Source of the DNA: Paraburkholderia bryophila | Lineage (GTDB): Bacteria; Pseudomonadota; Gammaproteobacteria; Burkholderiales; Burkholderiaceae | Direction: 5' to 3' | Length of the DNA stretch: 64,000 bases | Assembly: GCF_003269035.1 (NCBI RefSeq) | Contig: NZ_QLTK01000004.1 | Location: forward strand, 310,001 to 374,000 | Shown: piece by piece, positions 38,283 to 49,118 of the stretch | Layout: every line of letters starts with the position of its first letter | Numbering within the stretch: position 1 is the first letter of the stretch | Notes under the pieces: generated by a model | Database searches by the model: none | Told to the model about the DNA's origin: nothing | The model's input: only the letters and a program-made list of their open reading frames with translations | Program-made: the position numbers and the translations under genes

Positions 38283-41200
38283 TCACCACTGGATCCGGTC
38301 GAAGCGCCGCGTATAAAGCAGCGTCGCGCCATAGAACGTGCCGCCATACGCCGCGACCGACCAATACCGCGTCAGGTTGACGGTCGCCTTGATCGCGTTG
38401 CTCGCCGACTGCAGACCCTGCTCATAGCCCAGCACGAGCCATTCGTTAATCGCTTTCGACACCATCACGACCTGCGGATCGGTCAGCCCGACCTCGCTCT
38501 GTCCGATCGAAAACTCGTCGAGCCCGAAGGTCTGCGCGATCCGCTTGCCGCTCGCGCTGCCGAGCAACGCGAGCGCCGTGGTCATGGTGCTTTGCTGACC
38601 GAGGTTATTGCCCTGATCGGTGCCGTGCCCGAACAGCAGCCACGAGAGCTTTTCGTTGTCCGCCACGTTCGGCTCGGACACCAGCTTCGCTACCGGGAAC
38701 TGCACGGTGCCCGTCACCTGCACGCCCGCCTCGACCTGTTGATTGCGGCGCATGGCCAGAATATTGATGCCGGGATTGGCCACCGGACCGTTAAACGTGA
38801 AAAAACCGTTCTCGATATTGAGCTTGCGGCCAAACGCGGTGTAGGTCGAACCCTGCGTGACCCGCACATTGCCGACCGCGCGCAGTGGCAGATTCGGCGC
38901 GCTCAACGCCGTGATCGTGCCGGTCAGGCCGAGGTCGGCGCCTTGTCCGCGGAAACGGAAGTTGTTGCCGAGGCTGATGTCGATATCGGCGCGCGGCGCG
39001 AATGGACCGACCGGTTTGTTGGTACCCGCCACCTGCGGCTGCCGCTCGCCGGCCACGGTGCCATCCGGGCGCACGATCACCACGTCGTCGCCGAGCTTCG
39101 GCGCGGCCTGCTCCGGCAAGTCGAACAACGCGTGGTCGACGGCGAACTTGCCGTTGATCGCGAGGCCACCTTGCGCGCCCGCGTTCGCGACGCTCGCACT
39201 GCCCGACAGCGACAGATTGCGGTCCGGCGCCGCGAACAGTTCCAGCTTGTCGGCGACGATGCTCGCCGTCAGATCCGGTTCCGCGCCATCCAGACGCACC
39301 CGGCCGGTGGCGCGCAGCGTACCGCTCGCGCCGTGAAACTCGACCTGCTGGAAGTCGACCAGATTCTGCGACAACGCAATCCGCACCACCCCGTCCTTCA
39401 ACTGCACACCCTGATCGACCATCGTCGCGGAAAGCCCGTCGCCAAGCAGCGAACCGGTCAGATTCGGCTTGGCGACCGTCCCACCGAGCGCGAGCTTGAG
39501 CGCGAGGTGACCGTCCAGCAGATAGCTCGGGCCGAACAGGCCGCCGGTCGTTTTCAGCGACGGCACATTCGCGTTCACGTTACCGCTCAACGCGGCTTCT
39601 TCGTTGACGGTCAGGAAGCCGTCGCGCGGCACCAGCGTGGTATGCGCGTCGGCGTCGATCACGCCGATCCGGCTTGCCTGCGCATGCACGGTGGCATTGA
39701 GCCGGTTGCCGCCGCTAAATTCGGCACGCGCGGTGATGTCCGTGATACCGAGCGATGCGAGTCCGCGGCCAATTTCGACGGTGACGTCGCCGCCGCGGCG
39801 CTTCAACTGAATGTGGCCGCTCGCCGTGCTGCCGAGCGCAAAGTCCCAATCGCCGTCGAAGACCAGATCGGTTTTGACGGCCGGCGGCTCGCCAGTGATC
39901 TCACGCCGCAAGTCCTGCAAACGCGCGAGCGAAATATCGGTCAGGGTGCCGGCCGACTGAATCTTGCCGTGGTCGAAGGCGAAGGTTTTCAGGCTCAGCA
40001 CGGCGCCTTCGAGCGTCAGGCGCGTGGCGCCGAGCGTGAGGCGCTGCGGACCGGCGCTCACGGCGAGCGGCGACTCGAGATTCAACGCCGGTGTGCCGCG
40101 ATTCTGGAAACGGGTGACGGTGCCGTCCCAGTGGGTGCCGTCGCGCGCGTCGGTCAGCTTGCCGTTGGCGGCGAGCGTCAGATCGAGCGGACGATCCTGC
40201 AACTTGCCGGTGGCCGCGGCTTCCAGCGTGTGATTCGCGCGCGTGCCGGACAGCCGCGCGGTGAGCGTGGTCAGGTCGACGCCGCCCGCGCTCAGATCGC
40301 GCGCGTCGGTCGTGAAGACGAGCGCACCGTTCGCGCCGTCGCGGAACTCGGCGTGGCCTTCCGCGTGACCGACGCGGTTGCTGCCGAACACCACGCTGTC
40401 GGCCTTGTAGTTCAGCATGACGTTCGGATGGGCGAACGAGCCGGTCACGTCGCCGTCGGCCGCGATGAGGCCCGCGAGACCGAAGCCGAGACGTTCGAGT
40501 TGCGGCGCGTCGAGGCGAAACCGTAAGCGGTCGCCCGGCGTGCCGAAACTGCCTTGCAAATCCACCTGGTTGCCCGCCACCGAGAGGTTGGCGCGGCTCG
40601 GCAGAATCCGCGAGCCGGCCAACTGGACGGTGCCGCCGCCGGTCAGCGGCAGGTTGTCGTAGACGCTGGGGCCCAGCTTGAATTCGGCCTTGGTCGTGAA
40701 AACCGGGCCAAGCATGCCGGCCGCGCTAAGCGTGCCGTTCACGCGCGCTTCGATCGTGCTTTTGCGGGTTGCCGGTGCGGCGTGTCTGGGCGGCGCCGTC
40801 TTGCGCTGAACGAGTTCGGTTTTCACCGCCGCCTTGACGGTGTTTTTCACGACGGCGGCGGCCTGGTCGGCCGGCGCGGCGCTTTTAGCGCCGGCCGTGC
40901 TGCCGACTTCGGCGGCGGCTGCGGCTTGGGCTTCGGCTTGGGCCTTGCCGGCTTTAACTGCCTGCGTGCCTTTCTTGCCTTTGGCACTCCCGCCAGCGGC
41001 GGCGGAAGTGGATGGGGAAGCCGACGCCGCGCCGCTCACCGGCTTGCGCGACGGCATCTGCGATGTGAGCGTCAGCGGATCGAAATCGGTGAGCTGCGCT
41101 TTCAGGTTGTAGGTGGAATTCGCGTCGTGCTTGAGCGCGCCGGACAGGTCGATACGGCCCTTGCCCGATGTGATGCGCACATCGTTGAAGCCGGTTCGCG

Positions 41201-42752
41201 CGGGGTCGAACGTGATCTTGCCTTGCGCACGCAGTGCCGCTTTCGGGTCGGCGAGATCGAGCGTGACGCTCTGTATGTCGTCGTTCAAACGAATGCCGAT
41301 GGGCCCGGAAAGTTGCGTGGGCCGCACGGTGGCTTCGAGCGCGTTCAGGTCGAGTCCGGCGACCTGCAGATCGAACCGCCCGCGTTTGCCACTCAGCGTG
41401 CCGCCGCCGCTGAGCGTGGCGCTTTTGACGAGCCGCACGGCCAGGTTCGAGATACGCTGCGATTCGGCGTCGAGACGCACGTCCGCGTTGGCGTCGATGA
41501 TCGGCAGCAGGTTCTGGTCGATCGCGCCGGGCCTGGCGTTGACGATCGAGACGTGCCCGGCGACCGCGAAGTTCGTGGTGGCGGATTTGGCGGTGTTGTT
41601 GCCGCCGCCTTTGGCGGTGCTGGCGGTGCTGGCGGTGCTGGCGGTACTGGCGCTGCTGGCGCTGCTCGCGTCTTTGGCGCCGGCAAGTGGCGCTACCGCT
41701 GCGCTGGATGCGCCGGACATCGCGGCGCTAGCGGAGGTTGCCACGCCAGTCGCGCTCGCCCCCAACACAACTGTCCCCGCCCCGTCCTGCGACACCGGCT
41801 GCAACTCCGCCCGCACGGCCAGATCCGCCAGCGGCGCACCCGGCGCAAACGCCTGCGGATTCACATGATCGAAAGTGAGCGTGGCGCGTCGCAACGGCAC
41901 GGCGCCGAACGGAGTGGCCTCGACACGCGCGTGACCGGCGAGCTTCATGCCGCTGGCGTCGAGCTCGGCGACCAGATTCTCCAGCGAGCCGCTCAGATGG
42001 CCACCCACCTGCACCGCCTCGTTATTGACCTTACCCGAATAGCCGATGTCGCCGCTCAGCGGAAACGGCCGCGCGCCGTCCAGTCTCGCCGACGCCGTCA
42101 CCGCGCCGAACGGCGTATCGAGCCGCTCGATCGCGGCTTCGTGATGACGCCCGTCGCTGCGCCCATGAAACATGAAGCGCGAGAACTCGGTGGTCGAGCC
42201 ACCCTCGCGCAGCAGCAGTTTGTCGAGCTGAATGTCGCGGACCTCGAGTTGCATCGGCAAACGCAAATCTTGCGGCAGCTTCAGCGGCTCGTTGCTACTC
42301 GACGACGAAGCGCTGATCCGCGCGTCCACCGTGCCGACATGCAGATAGTCGATTGTCAACCGCCACGGCTTAGGCGTCAGCCCCCAGCGGGCCGCCACAC
42401 GATCGATCTGGATGTCGGTGCCGCTGCCGTCGAGGCTCCGCCAACGCACCTGGCGCAATTGCAAGCCGTTCGCGAGCGTGCCGCTTTCGAGCGTGCCGCT
42501 CAGCTTGCCGCCCAGCAGTTTGACCGCCGCCTGCCAGGCATAGGCGGTACCGCGTTCGGTGGTCAGCGCGCCATACACCAGGCCGACCGCCAGCGCGGCC
42601 AGCAGCACGAGCACGCCGACCGTCCACGCGAGCGTTTTCAGCAACAGACGGCCGGGCCTGCGCCTGGGCGGCGGCGCATCGGACGACGGCGGCTGCGGCG
42701 GATGAACACCGGGCGGCTGTGCGGGCGGTTGAGCGGAAACGTCCGTTGTCAT
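38283..42752 (-). CDS. tamB: Translocation and assembly module protein TamB
   Basis: 1,489 residues. A Pro-rich cytoplasmic tail and one membrane helix (about 38-62, LAWTVGVLVLLAALAVGLVY) anchor it in the inner membrane; a long beta-repetitive body follows, and the C-terminal ~330 residues are the DUF490/TamB domain ending in LLYTRRFDRIQW. TamB spans the periplasm as a groove-shaped bridge to TamA, serving outer-membrane protein assembly and, as now thought, phospholipid transport. It lies 28 bp after tamA. Ala/Ser/Thr/Lys-rich low-complexity inserts occur at about 345-400 and 575-650, the first containing 9-bp tandem repeats. Confidence 0.94.
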   Translation of the reverse strand: MTTDVSAQPPAQPPGVHPPQPPSSDAPPPRRRPGRLLLKTLAWTVGVLVLLAALAVGLVYGALTTERGTAYAWQAAVKLLGGKLSGTLESGTLANGLQLRQVRWRSLDGSGTDIQIDRVAARWGLTPKPWRLTIDYLHVGTVDARISASSSSSNEPLKLPQDLRLPMQLEVRDIQLDKLLLREGGSTTEFSRFMFHGRSDGRHHEAAIERLDTPFGAVTASARLDGARPFPLSGDIGYSGKVNNEAVQVGGHLSGSLENLVAELDASGMKLAGHARVEATPFGAVPLRRATLTFDHVNPQAFAPGAPLADLAVRAELQPVSQDGAGTVVLGASATGVATSASAAMSGASSAAVAPLAGAKDASSASSASTASTASTASTAKGGGNNTAKSATTNFAVAGHVSIVNARPGAIDQNLLPIIDANADVRLDAESQRISNLAVRLVKSATLSGGGTLSGKRGRFDLQVAGLDLNALEATVRPTQLSGPIGIRLNDDIQSVTLDLADPKAALRAQGKITFDPARTGFNDVRITSGKGRIDLSGALKHDANSTYNLKAQLTDFDPLTLTSQMPSRKPVSGAASASPSTSAAAGGSAKGKKGTQAVKAGKAQAEAQAAAAAEVGSTAGAKSAAPADQAAAVVKNTVKAAVKTELVQRKTAPPRHAAPATRKSTIEARVNGTLSAAGMLGPVFTTKAEFKLGPSVYDNLPLTGGGTVQLAGSRILPSRANLSVAGNQVDLQGSFGTPGDRLRFRLDAPQLERLGFGLAGLIAADGDVTGSFAHPNVMLNYKADSVVFGSNRVGHAEGHAEFRDGANGALVFTTDARDLSAGGVDLTTLTARLSGTRANHTLEAAATGKLQDRPLDLTLAANGKLTDARDGTHWDGTVTRFQNRGTPALNLESPLAVSAGPQRLTLGATRLTLEGAVLSLKTFAFDHGKIQSAGTLTDISLARLQDLRREITGEPPAVKTDLVFDGDWDFALGSTASGHIQLKRRGGDVTVEIGRGLASLGITDITARAEFSGGNRLNATVHAQASRIGVIDADAHTTLVPRDGFLTVNEEAALSGNVNANVPSLKTTGGLFGPSYLLDGHLALKLALGGTVAKPNLTGSLLGDGLSATMVDQGVQLKDGVVRIALSQNLVDFQQVEFHGASGTLRATGRVRLDGAEPDLTASIVADKLELFAAPDRNLSLSGSASVANAGAQGGLAINGKFAVDHALFDLPEQAAPKLGDDVVIVRPDGTVAGERQPQVAGTNKPVGPFAPRADIDISLGNNFRFRGQGADLGLTGTITALSAPNLPLRAVGNVRVTQGSTYTAFGRKLNIENGFFTFNGPVANPGINILAMRRNQQVEAGVQVTGTVQFPVAKLVSEPNVADNEKLSWLLFGHGTDQGNNLGQQSTMTTALALLGSASGKRIAQTFGLDEFSIGQSEVGLTDPQVVMVSKAINEWLVLGYEQGLQSASNAIKATVNLTRYWSVAAYGGTFYGATLLYTRRFDRIQW

Positions 42753-42780
42753 ACGGGAATCATGTCGAAGCAGGTGTCCA

Positions 42781-44616
42781 TCAGAAGGCGATGCCCAGCG
42801 TCAGATACGGCCGCACGTCTTTATTGCGGATGCCATACGCGACGTCGACATTGACCGGGCCGACCGGACTGCGCCAGCGCGCGCCCACCCCGACGCCGGG
42901 ATAAAAGACTTTTTCGCCCCAGGTGTCGGTGGCGGTGCCGATGTCGAAGAACGCGGCGGCGCCCCAATCGTGTGAAAACCAGTGCTGATACTCGGCCGCG
43001 CCCGTGACGAGATATTTGGTAGGCAGCACCGAACCGTCTACCTCGTTACCGATGCTTTGATAGCCATAGCCGCGCACCGAATTCGACCCGCCGGCGCGGA
43101 ACAGCAGCGACGCCGGTATGCCGCTCGAACTGCCGCTGGTAAACACGCCGCCGAGTTCGGCGCGCAGCACCACGAGGTCTTCCTTGCCGATCGGCAGGTA
43201 CTGCTGGCCGCGCGCATAGCCACGCACGAAGGTCTGATCCGTCAGCGCACCCTTCACCGCGAAGCCCGCCTCGGCGTGAATCAGGTTGCCCTTGCGCGGG
43301 AACAGCGGGTCGTCGGTGTCGCGCCGGGTCCACGACCACGACGGCACCAGCGCGCGGCTGGTGGTCGGCGCGATCGCGTTCTGGTCGAGCCGGTCCTGGT
43401 AGTACAGGATCGAGTAGTTGTAGTCGATGAACTGCGACGTGCGGGCCCGTTGCACCCCGCCGCGAATACTGTAGATACGCGTGTCGGACACGTCGGTCGT
43501 GGTGTAGGACGCCAGCACGCTATTGGTCCATGCGCGTGGGCCCGGCGGCATGGCCAGCTGGATTTGCCCGTACTGCTGAATCTGGTCGGCGCGGCCTTCG
43601 ACGGTGAACGGCCACGCCTTGCCGAAGGTATCCAGATACGAATACGCGCCCTGGATCAACGGGCCGTTGTCGGTCGAGTAGCCGAGGCCGCCGCGGAAGC
43701 TGTTGTACGGATACTCCGACACTTTCACGTGCACCGGCGTGTCGGCCGGTTTGGCCGGGTCGCTGTCCACGTCGATCGCGACGCTCGCGTAGTAGGGCGT
43801 GTTTTGCAACTGCCGCTGCAATTCGGCGACGCGCTGCACGTCGTAAATATCGCCGACCGAAATCGGGTTGACGTTGTCGACGATCTGCTCCGGATAACGC
43901 CGCGTGCCCGAGACGTCGAGCTTGCCCATCGTGAAGGTCGGCCCGCTGTCGTATGTGACCGATAGTTTGGCCTCGTGCGTGCGTGGATCGACGCGCGCCT
44001 CGGAACGATAGATTTTCGCGCCCAGATACCGCCGCGCCTGCAGCGCCTTCAGCGACGCGTTCTTCGCGTCCTCCCAGTCGCCCTGCGAGAACGCATCGCC
44101 TTCGTGCATCGAAAACGCGAAACGCGCGGCATTTTCCTGTGCGGGGTCTTCAGTCAGCACCGGCCCGCGAAACGACAGCGAGACGGACGAAATGCGGGTT
44201 TGCGGACCCGGATCGACGCTCACCGTGACGCGTTTTGCGTCGTCGACAGTGCGCACGTCGGTACGCACGACCGGCGAGAAGTAGCCTTGCGTGGCCGCCA
44301 GATCGCGCACCTGCTGGGGCGTGGCGGTGATCAGAAACTCGAACTGGTCGTCGCTGATGTCGGGCCGTTTGGCGAAGCGCGCGATATCCAGATGCGCCTC
44401 GAGCAGCTTGCGCAGCGAGCGCGGAGAGGCGTCGATGTCGACCTTGTAGCTGGCGGCGGGACGCGCGGCATGCGCGGCGCCGGCCGACAGCGTCAGCATG
44501 ACGATGCCGAACGCCAGCAAGGCGCGCAGCCAGCGCAATACGGGCGAGGCAGCTCCGCGCCCGGTGCCGGTCTTGCCGCGCCGCCGACGCGGCTTTTCGA
44601 TCGCACATACCGCCAA
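42781..44616 (-). CDS. tamA: Translocation and assembly module protein TamA
   Basis: 611 residues from a TTG at 44616, chosen because GGAGG lies six bases before it and no well-placed ATG exists near the signal peptide; the frame extends further upstream. Signal peptide about residues 25-52 (ALLAFGIVMLTLSAGAAHA), three POTRA domains (about 55-290), then a 16-strand Omp85 barrel with the lid motif (VRGYGYQSIG) and a C-terminal aromatic (LGIAF). It is the outer-membrane partner of TamB and sits immediately upstream of it. Confidence 0.93.
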   Translation of the reverse strand: MAVCAIEKPRRRRGKTGTGRGAASPVLRWLRALLAFGIVMLTLSAGAAHAARPAASYKVDIDASPRSLRKLLEAHLDIARFAKRPDISDDQFEFLITATPQQVRDLAATQGYFSPVVRTDVRTVDDAKRVTVSVDPGPQTRISSVSLSFRGPVLTEDPAQENAARFAFSMHEGDAFSQGDWEDAKNASLKALQARRYLGAKIYRSEARVDPRTHEAKLSVTYDSGPTFTMGKLDVSGTRRYPEQIVDNVNPISVGDIYDVQRVAELQRQLQNTPYYASVAIDVDSDPAKPADTPVHVKVSEYPYNSFRGGLGYSTDNGPLIQGAYSYLDTFGKAWPFTVEGRADQIQQYGQIQLAMPPGPRAWTNSVLASYTTTDVSDTRIYSIRGGVQRARTSQFIDYNYSILYYQDRLDQNAIAPTTSRALVPSWSWTRRDTDDPLFPRKGNLIHAEAGFAVKGALTDQTFVRGYARGQQYLPIGKEDLVVLRAELGGVFTSGSSSGIPASLLFRAGGSNSVRGYGYQSIGNEVDGSVLPTKYLVTGAAEYQHWFSHDWGAAAFFDIGTATDTWGEKVFYPGVGVGARWRSPVGPVNVDVAYGIRNKDVRPYLTLGIAF

Positions 44617-45111
44617 ACAGGACCTCCGGCCGGGTTGATGAAGTTGTCGCTCAGGCGCGCTGCGGCGGCCAAAGCACGCTATTTGACCACATCGGCGCAA
44701 GGCCGCCGATCTCTTAAAGGGCGCAAAGCAGGGCGCGCAGCGCGCGGCGACGGCTCGACGCCAGCGCTCCCGCCGAACACGCTTTGCCGCGTTCCCAACC
44801 GACGCCGGCCACGTTTAACGCGCAGGCGTCTTCGTACGAGCTCGATTTCAGCACTGCCGGCCGTGCGACGCGCCCGCCTTTGACGCACCGCACACAAGCC
44901 GGGTTCCGGATTTTTTCTTGGGCGATGCGCGCCGAGCGCGCGTGCCGCCTCACCGTCCGCCCCTCCCACCGATCGCCTGCCGACGTTTTTCGACCACGCG
45001 CGGCGCATCGGGTAAAATTATGGAATAACGGCGCGGCCACCCGGCACCCTCCCGCTGCACCAGCGGAAGCCGGGCGAGCAGCCGCCCCTCACCCACCACG
45101 GACGTCGAGCC
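44617..45111. other. Intergenic region between divergent tamA and the DUF3460-scpA genes
   Basis: 495 bp without a supported gene. TTCGAC (44989-44994), 18 bp, TAAAAT (45013-45018) is a possible promoter for the DUF3460 gene. No RNA element recognised. Confidence 0.35.
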
Positions 45112-45297
45112 ATGTATCAATCGGACATCACCCAGTTCCTGAACCAGCTCAAGCAGCAGAAGCCCAACCTGGAGGCCGAGCAACGCCGCGGCCGCGCGCT
45201 GCTGTGGGACAAACAGCCGATCGATCTCGAAGAACGCGCCGAGCAGAAAGCCTCGCGCGTGGAGCAGACGCCTTACTCGTACTATCAAAACTTCTGA
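45112..45297 (+). CDS. DUF3460 family small protein
   Basis: 61 residues: MYQSDITQFLNQLKQQKP at the start, a charged helical middle (LEAEQRRGRALLWDKQP) and a conserved end (RVEQTPYSYYQNF). It matches the short betaproteobacterial family DUF3460 of unknown role. It lies 4 bp before scpA and is probably co-transcribed, as is usual in Burkholderia. Confidence 0.88.
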   Translation: MYQSDITQFLNQLKQQKPNLEAEQRRGRALLWDKQPIDLEERAEQKASRVEQTPYSYYQNF

Positions 45298-45301
45298 ACG
45301 G

Positions 45302-46183
45302 GTGAGCGTGAGTCACGCCGACGAGGCTCACGGCGCCACGCCGGCATCCGCCGACGCAGCGCTAGCCGCGCCCGCCACCGATTCGACGCCCGACACCGTC
45401 GACGGCATCGCTTTCGCACGCCTGTACGGTGAGCCGCTCTTCAAGCTGCCCACCGACCTGTACATTCCGCCGGACGCCCTCGAGGTGTTCCTCGAAACGT
45501 TCGAAGGACCGCTGGATCTGTTGCTGTACCTGATCCGCAAGCAGAACTTCAACGTGCTGGACATTCCCATGGCGGATGTCACGGTGCAGTACCTCGGCTA
45601 CGTCGACCAGTTGCGCCAGACCAATCTCGAACTCGCGTCCGAATATCTGCTGATGGCCGCGATGCTGATCGAGATCAAGTCGCGCATGTTGCTGCCGGTG
45701 AAGAAGGCCGACAGCGGCGAGGAAGCCGAAGATCCGCGCGCGGAACTGGTGCGCCGCCTGCTCGAATACGAGCAGATGAAACTGGCCGCGCAGCGTATCG
45801 ACCAGTTGCCGCAGCTCGGGCGCGACTTCCTGCGCGCCGAGGTCTACATCGAGCAAAGCTTCACGCCGCGGTTTCCCGACGTCGACAGCGAAGACCTGCG
45901 CGCCGCGTGGGCCGACGTGATCAAGCGCGCCAAGCTGGTGCAGCATCACAAGATTTCGCGTGAAGAGCTGTCGGTGCGCGAGCATATGAGTGCGATCCTG
46001 CGGCAGTTGCAAAACGCGCGCTTCGTCGAATTCTCCGACCTGTTCGACACCAGCAAGGGCGTGCCGGTCGTGGTGGTGAATTTCATCGCCATGCTGGAGT
46101 TGTCGCGCGAATCGCTGGTCGAGATTACCCAGGCCGAACCGTTCGCGCCGATCTACGTACGGCTCGCGTATTCGCCGGCCTGA
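45302..46183 (+). CDS. scpA: Segregation and condensation protein A
   Basis: 293 residues from a GTG at 45302. The N-terminal ~45 residues are Ala-rich and variable; the conserved ScpA part starts at FEGPLDLLLYLIRKQNFNVLDI (about 63-84), the SMC-head-binding region, and continues with YLLMAAMLIEIKSRMLLP. The C-terminal winged helix covers about 215-290. As the kleisin of SMC-ScpA-ScpB it condenses and segregates the chromosome. scpB is not in the window. Confidence 0.94.
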   Translation: MSVSHADEAHGATPASADAALAAPATDSTPDTVDGIAFARLYGEPLFKLPTDLYIPPDALEVFLETFEGPLDLLLYLIRKQNFNVLDIPMADVTVQYLGYVDQLRQTNLELASEYLLMAAMLIEIKSRMLLPVKKADSGEEAEDPRAELVRRLLEYEQMKLAAQRIDQLPQLGRDFLRAEVYIEQSFTPRFPDVDSEDLRAAWADVIKRAKLVQHHKISREELSVREHMSAILRQLQNARFVEFSDLFDTSKGVPVVVVNFIAMLELSRESLVEITQAEPFAPIYVRLAYSPA

Positions 46184-46299
46184 TCTCACCGTACGGGCCG
46201 ACACGCCTCGTTTCGGTGCGTACGGCGCGCAAATCCACTACAATCCCGCGCTCCGAACCTGTCATTACCAGTGAGGCGGCGGACCGCGCGATGCCTTGA

Positions 46300-47184
<885 letters not shown>

Positions 47185-47237
47185 CCTCGCCCCAGCCGGC
47201 GCAGACAAACAAAGAAGTCACAAGGGATTGATTGGTC

Positions 47238-47624
47238 ATGCAACGCAACATGCTGAAGTCGAAGATCCACCGTGTCGCGGTCACGCACTGCGAGCTGCAC
47301 TACGAAGGCTCGTGCGCGATCGACGAAGACCTGCTGGAAGCGGCGAACATCGTCGAGAACGAACGGATCGACATCTGGAATATCAACAACGGCGAGCGTT
47401 TCTCGACCTACGCGATCAAGGGCGAGCGCGGCAGCGGAATGATCTCGCTGAACGGCTCGGCCGCGCGGCGCGCGCAACTGGGCGATCTGGTGATCATTGC
47501 GGCGTTCGCCGTGGTCGACGAGGCCGAGTTGAAGGCGGGCTGGAAGCCGGACCTGGTGTTCGTCGACGATAACAACAAGATCAAGGGCAGCCGCGATCAC
47601 GTGCCGACGCAAAACTGGACCTGA
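47238..47624 (+). CDS. panD: Aspartate 1-decarboxylase proenzyme
   Basis: 128 residues from the ATG at 47238; an in-frame TTG six bases earlier is less likely. It has the self-cleavage site Gly24-Ser25 in [10 protein letters not shown], which yields the pyruvoyl cofactor, and [16 protein letters not shown] with the conserved catalytic loop. It makes beta-alanine from aspartate for PanC. The two genes form a short operon. Confidence 0.96.
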   Translation: MQRNMLKSKIHRVAVTHCELHYEGSCAIDEDLLEAANIVENERIDIWNINNGERFSTYAIKGERGSGMISLNGSAARRAQLGDLVIIAAFAVVDEAELKAGWKPDLVFVDDNNKIKGSRDHVPTQNWT

Positions 47625-47711
47625 GGGTCGGCGCGGTTGGCGTGAAGCTTTAACGCGCTTGCCGCGCGCTTTATCCGTTGTTTGGCGCCGTCAGTCGTAC
47701 GGCGCGCCGCT

Positions 47712-48350
47712 TCAGCCCTTCTTCGCCGTCCCGTCGACCCATTCGACGATCGACTGCCACTGCTCCAGATCCTTCTCCACGCGGCTTTTCGCGACGTCCC
47801 ACAGCGTCAGGCCGTGTGCCGCGAGCTGCACGTAGTTCTGCGTGTCGCGCAAAAAGCCCAGCACCGGCAGATTCAGGCCTTCGACAAACCGATGCAGTTG
47901 TTCCGCCGAGCGCGTGCGTGCATCGACTCGCATGCCGACCACGCCGATTTCGATCGCGCCCTTGCGGACCGCTTTTTCCTTCGCCAGACGCTCGAGAAAC
48001 TCCTGCGTGGCGAGAATGTCGAAAATCGACGGCTGCAACGGCACGATCACCTTGTCGGCCAGATCCAGCGCGATGCTCATCCGGTTGCCGTGCAATCCGG
48101 CAGGGGTGTCGATGACCGCGTGCTCCAGCCCCTTGGGCGGCTTGGCCGGCGTGTCCTGATTGACTTCCCAGGTTTCGATGGCCGGCAGCGTGCCGGGGCG
48201 CAGCGACAGCCACGCGTGCGCGGACTGCTGCTTGTCCAGGTCCGCCAGCGCGACCCATTCGCCCGCTGCCGCGAAATAACCGGCCAGATTGGTGGACAGC
48301 GTGCTTTTGCCCACGCCGCCCTTCGGATTCGCCACCACAATCACCGTCAT
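47712..48350 (-). CDS. ParA-family ATPase
   Basis: 212 residues from the ATG at 48350. Deviant Walker A KGGVGKST at residues 10-17, switch I-like DLDKQQSAHAWLSLRP (about 38-53), and VIDTPAGLHG (about 83-92). It is of the short ParA/CobQ type without an HTH, and no parB or parS partner lies adjacent, so it is an orphan positioning ATPase of unknown cargo. It points away from panD and is divergent from the thioesterase gene. Confidence 0.9.
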   Translation of the reverse strand: MTVIVVANPKGGVGKSTLSTNLAGYFAAAGEWVALADLDKQQSAHAWLSLRPGTLPAIETWEVNQDTPAKPPKGLEHAVIDTPAGLHGNRMSIALDLADKVIVPLQPSIFDILATQEFLERLAKEKAVRKGAIEIGVVGMRVDARTRSAEQLHRFVEGLNLPVLGFLRDTQNYVQLAAHGLTLWDVAKSRVEKDLEQWQSIVEWVDGTAKKG

Positions 48351-48583
48351 GAATTCTCCCGGAAAGAAGGCTGGTCGCCGCCAGCCGGTTTGCCGCGTGT
48401 ATCGTTCTGACCTTGTTCTGACTTCGCGCCGGTCCGCCGCCGCACCGGCTGAACCTGCCGGTTTCGGGCACGCGCACCGATCCAGCCGTTGATAATATCG
48501 ATAAATGCACCGGGGCCGAAGCCCCCAGGCGGCCAAATGACCGCCTGGTAACGTCGATTTTTCCACCTGGGACCCTTCAATCC

Positions 48584-49003
48584 ATGAGCAAACTCCGTCC
48601 GGAATACACCGTCGAACGCCTGCACGAACGCCAGCGGGGCAAGCTGCCCGGCTTGCTGGGCATCCATGTGCTGTCGCTGGAGGAAGGCGTTTTAACCGCG
48701 GAATTGACCGTGCGCGAAGAATTGCTCGCGCCGAACGGTTTTTTGCATGCCGCCACCGTGATCGGGCTCGCCGACACCGCGTGCGGCTACGCGTGCCTCG
48801 CGCATCTGCCGGAAACGGCGCGCAATTTCACGACCGTGGAACTGAAAAGCAATTTCCTCGGGACGGCGACCGAAGGCACGATCCGCGCGGTCGCCAAGGC
48901 CGTGCATCTGGGGCGCAGCACGCAGGTGTGGGACGCGACGGTGACCGATCCGAACGGCAAGACGATCGCGCTGTTTCGTTGCACACAGATCGTGTTGTAT
49001 TGA
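48584..49003 (+). CDS. PaaI-family hotdog thioesterase
   Basis: 139 residues forming a single hotdog fold. The long central helix segment NGFLHAATVIGLADTACGYA (about 47-66) carries the catalytic Asp, and VELKSNFLGTA (about 88-98) is the conserved strand. Such tetramers hydrolyse acyl- or aryl-CoA thioesters. No paa genes are near, so the substrate is unknown. Confidence 0.9.
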   Translation: MSKLRPEYTVERLHERQRGKLPGLLGIHVLSLEEGVLTAELTVREELLAPNGFLHAATVIGLADTACGYACLAHLPETARNFTTVELKSNFLGTATEGTIRAVAKAVHLGRSTQVWDATVTDPNGKTIALFRCTQIVLY

Positions 49004-49118
49004 GGGTGGCGGGGCGCGGCGTCGACGAAAGAAAGGTCGTGCAGGGCTGCACACGCAACGGCACAAAACTCTCCGGCCTGTCGCGAATGGCTTGGCGCCT
49101 TTCTTATGCGTGCGACGG

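Noticed and set aside
40554..42854. 766-codon open frame opposite tamB
   Set aside because: Antisense shadow: Arg-rich, without domains; TamB on the other strand is continuous and recognisable.
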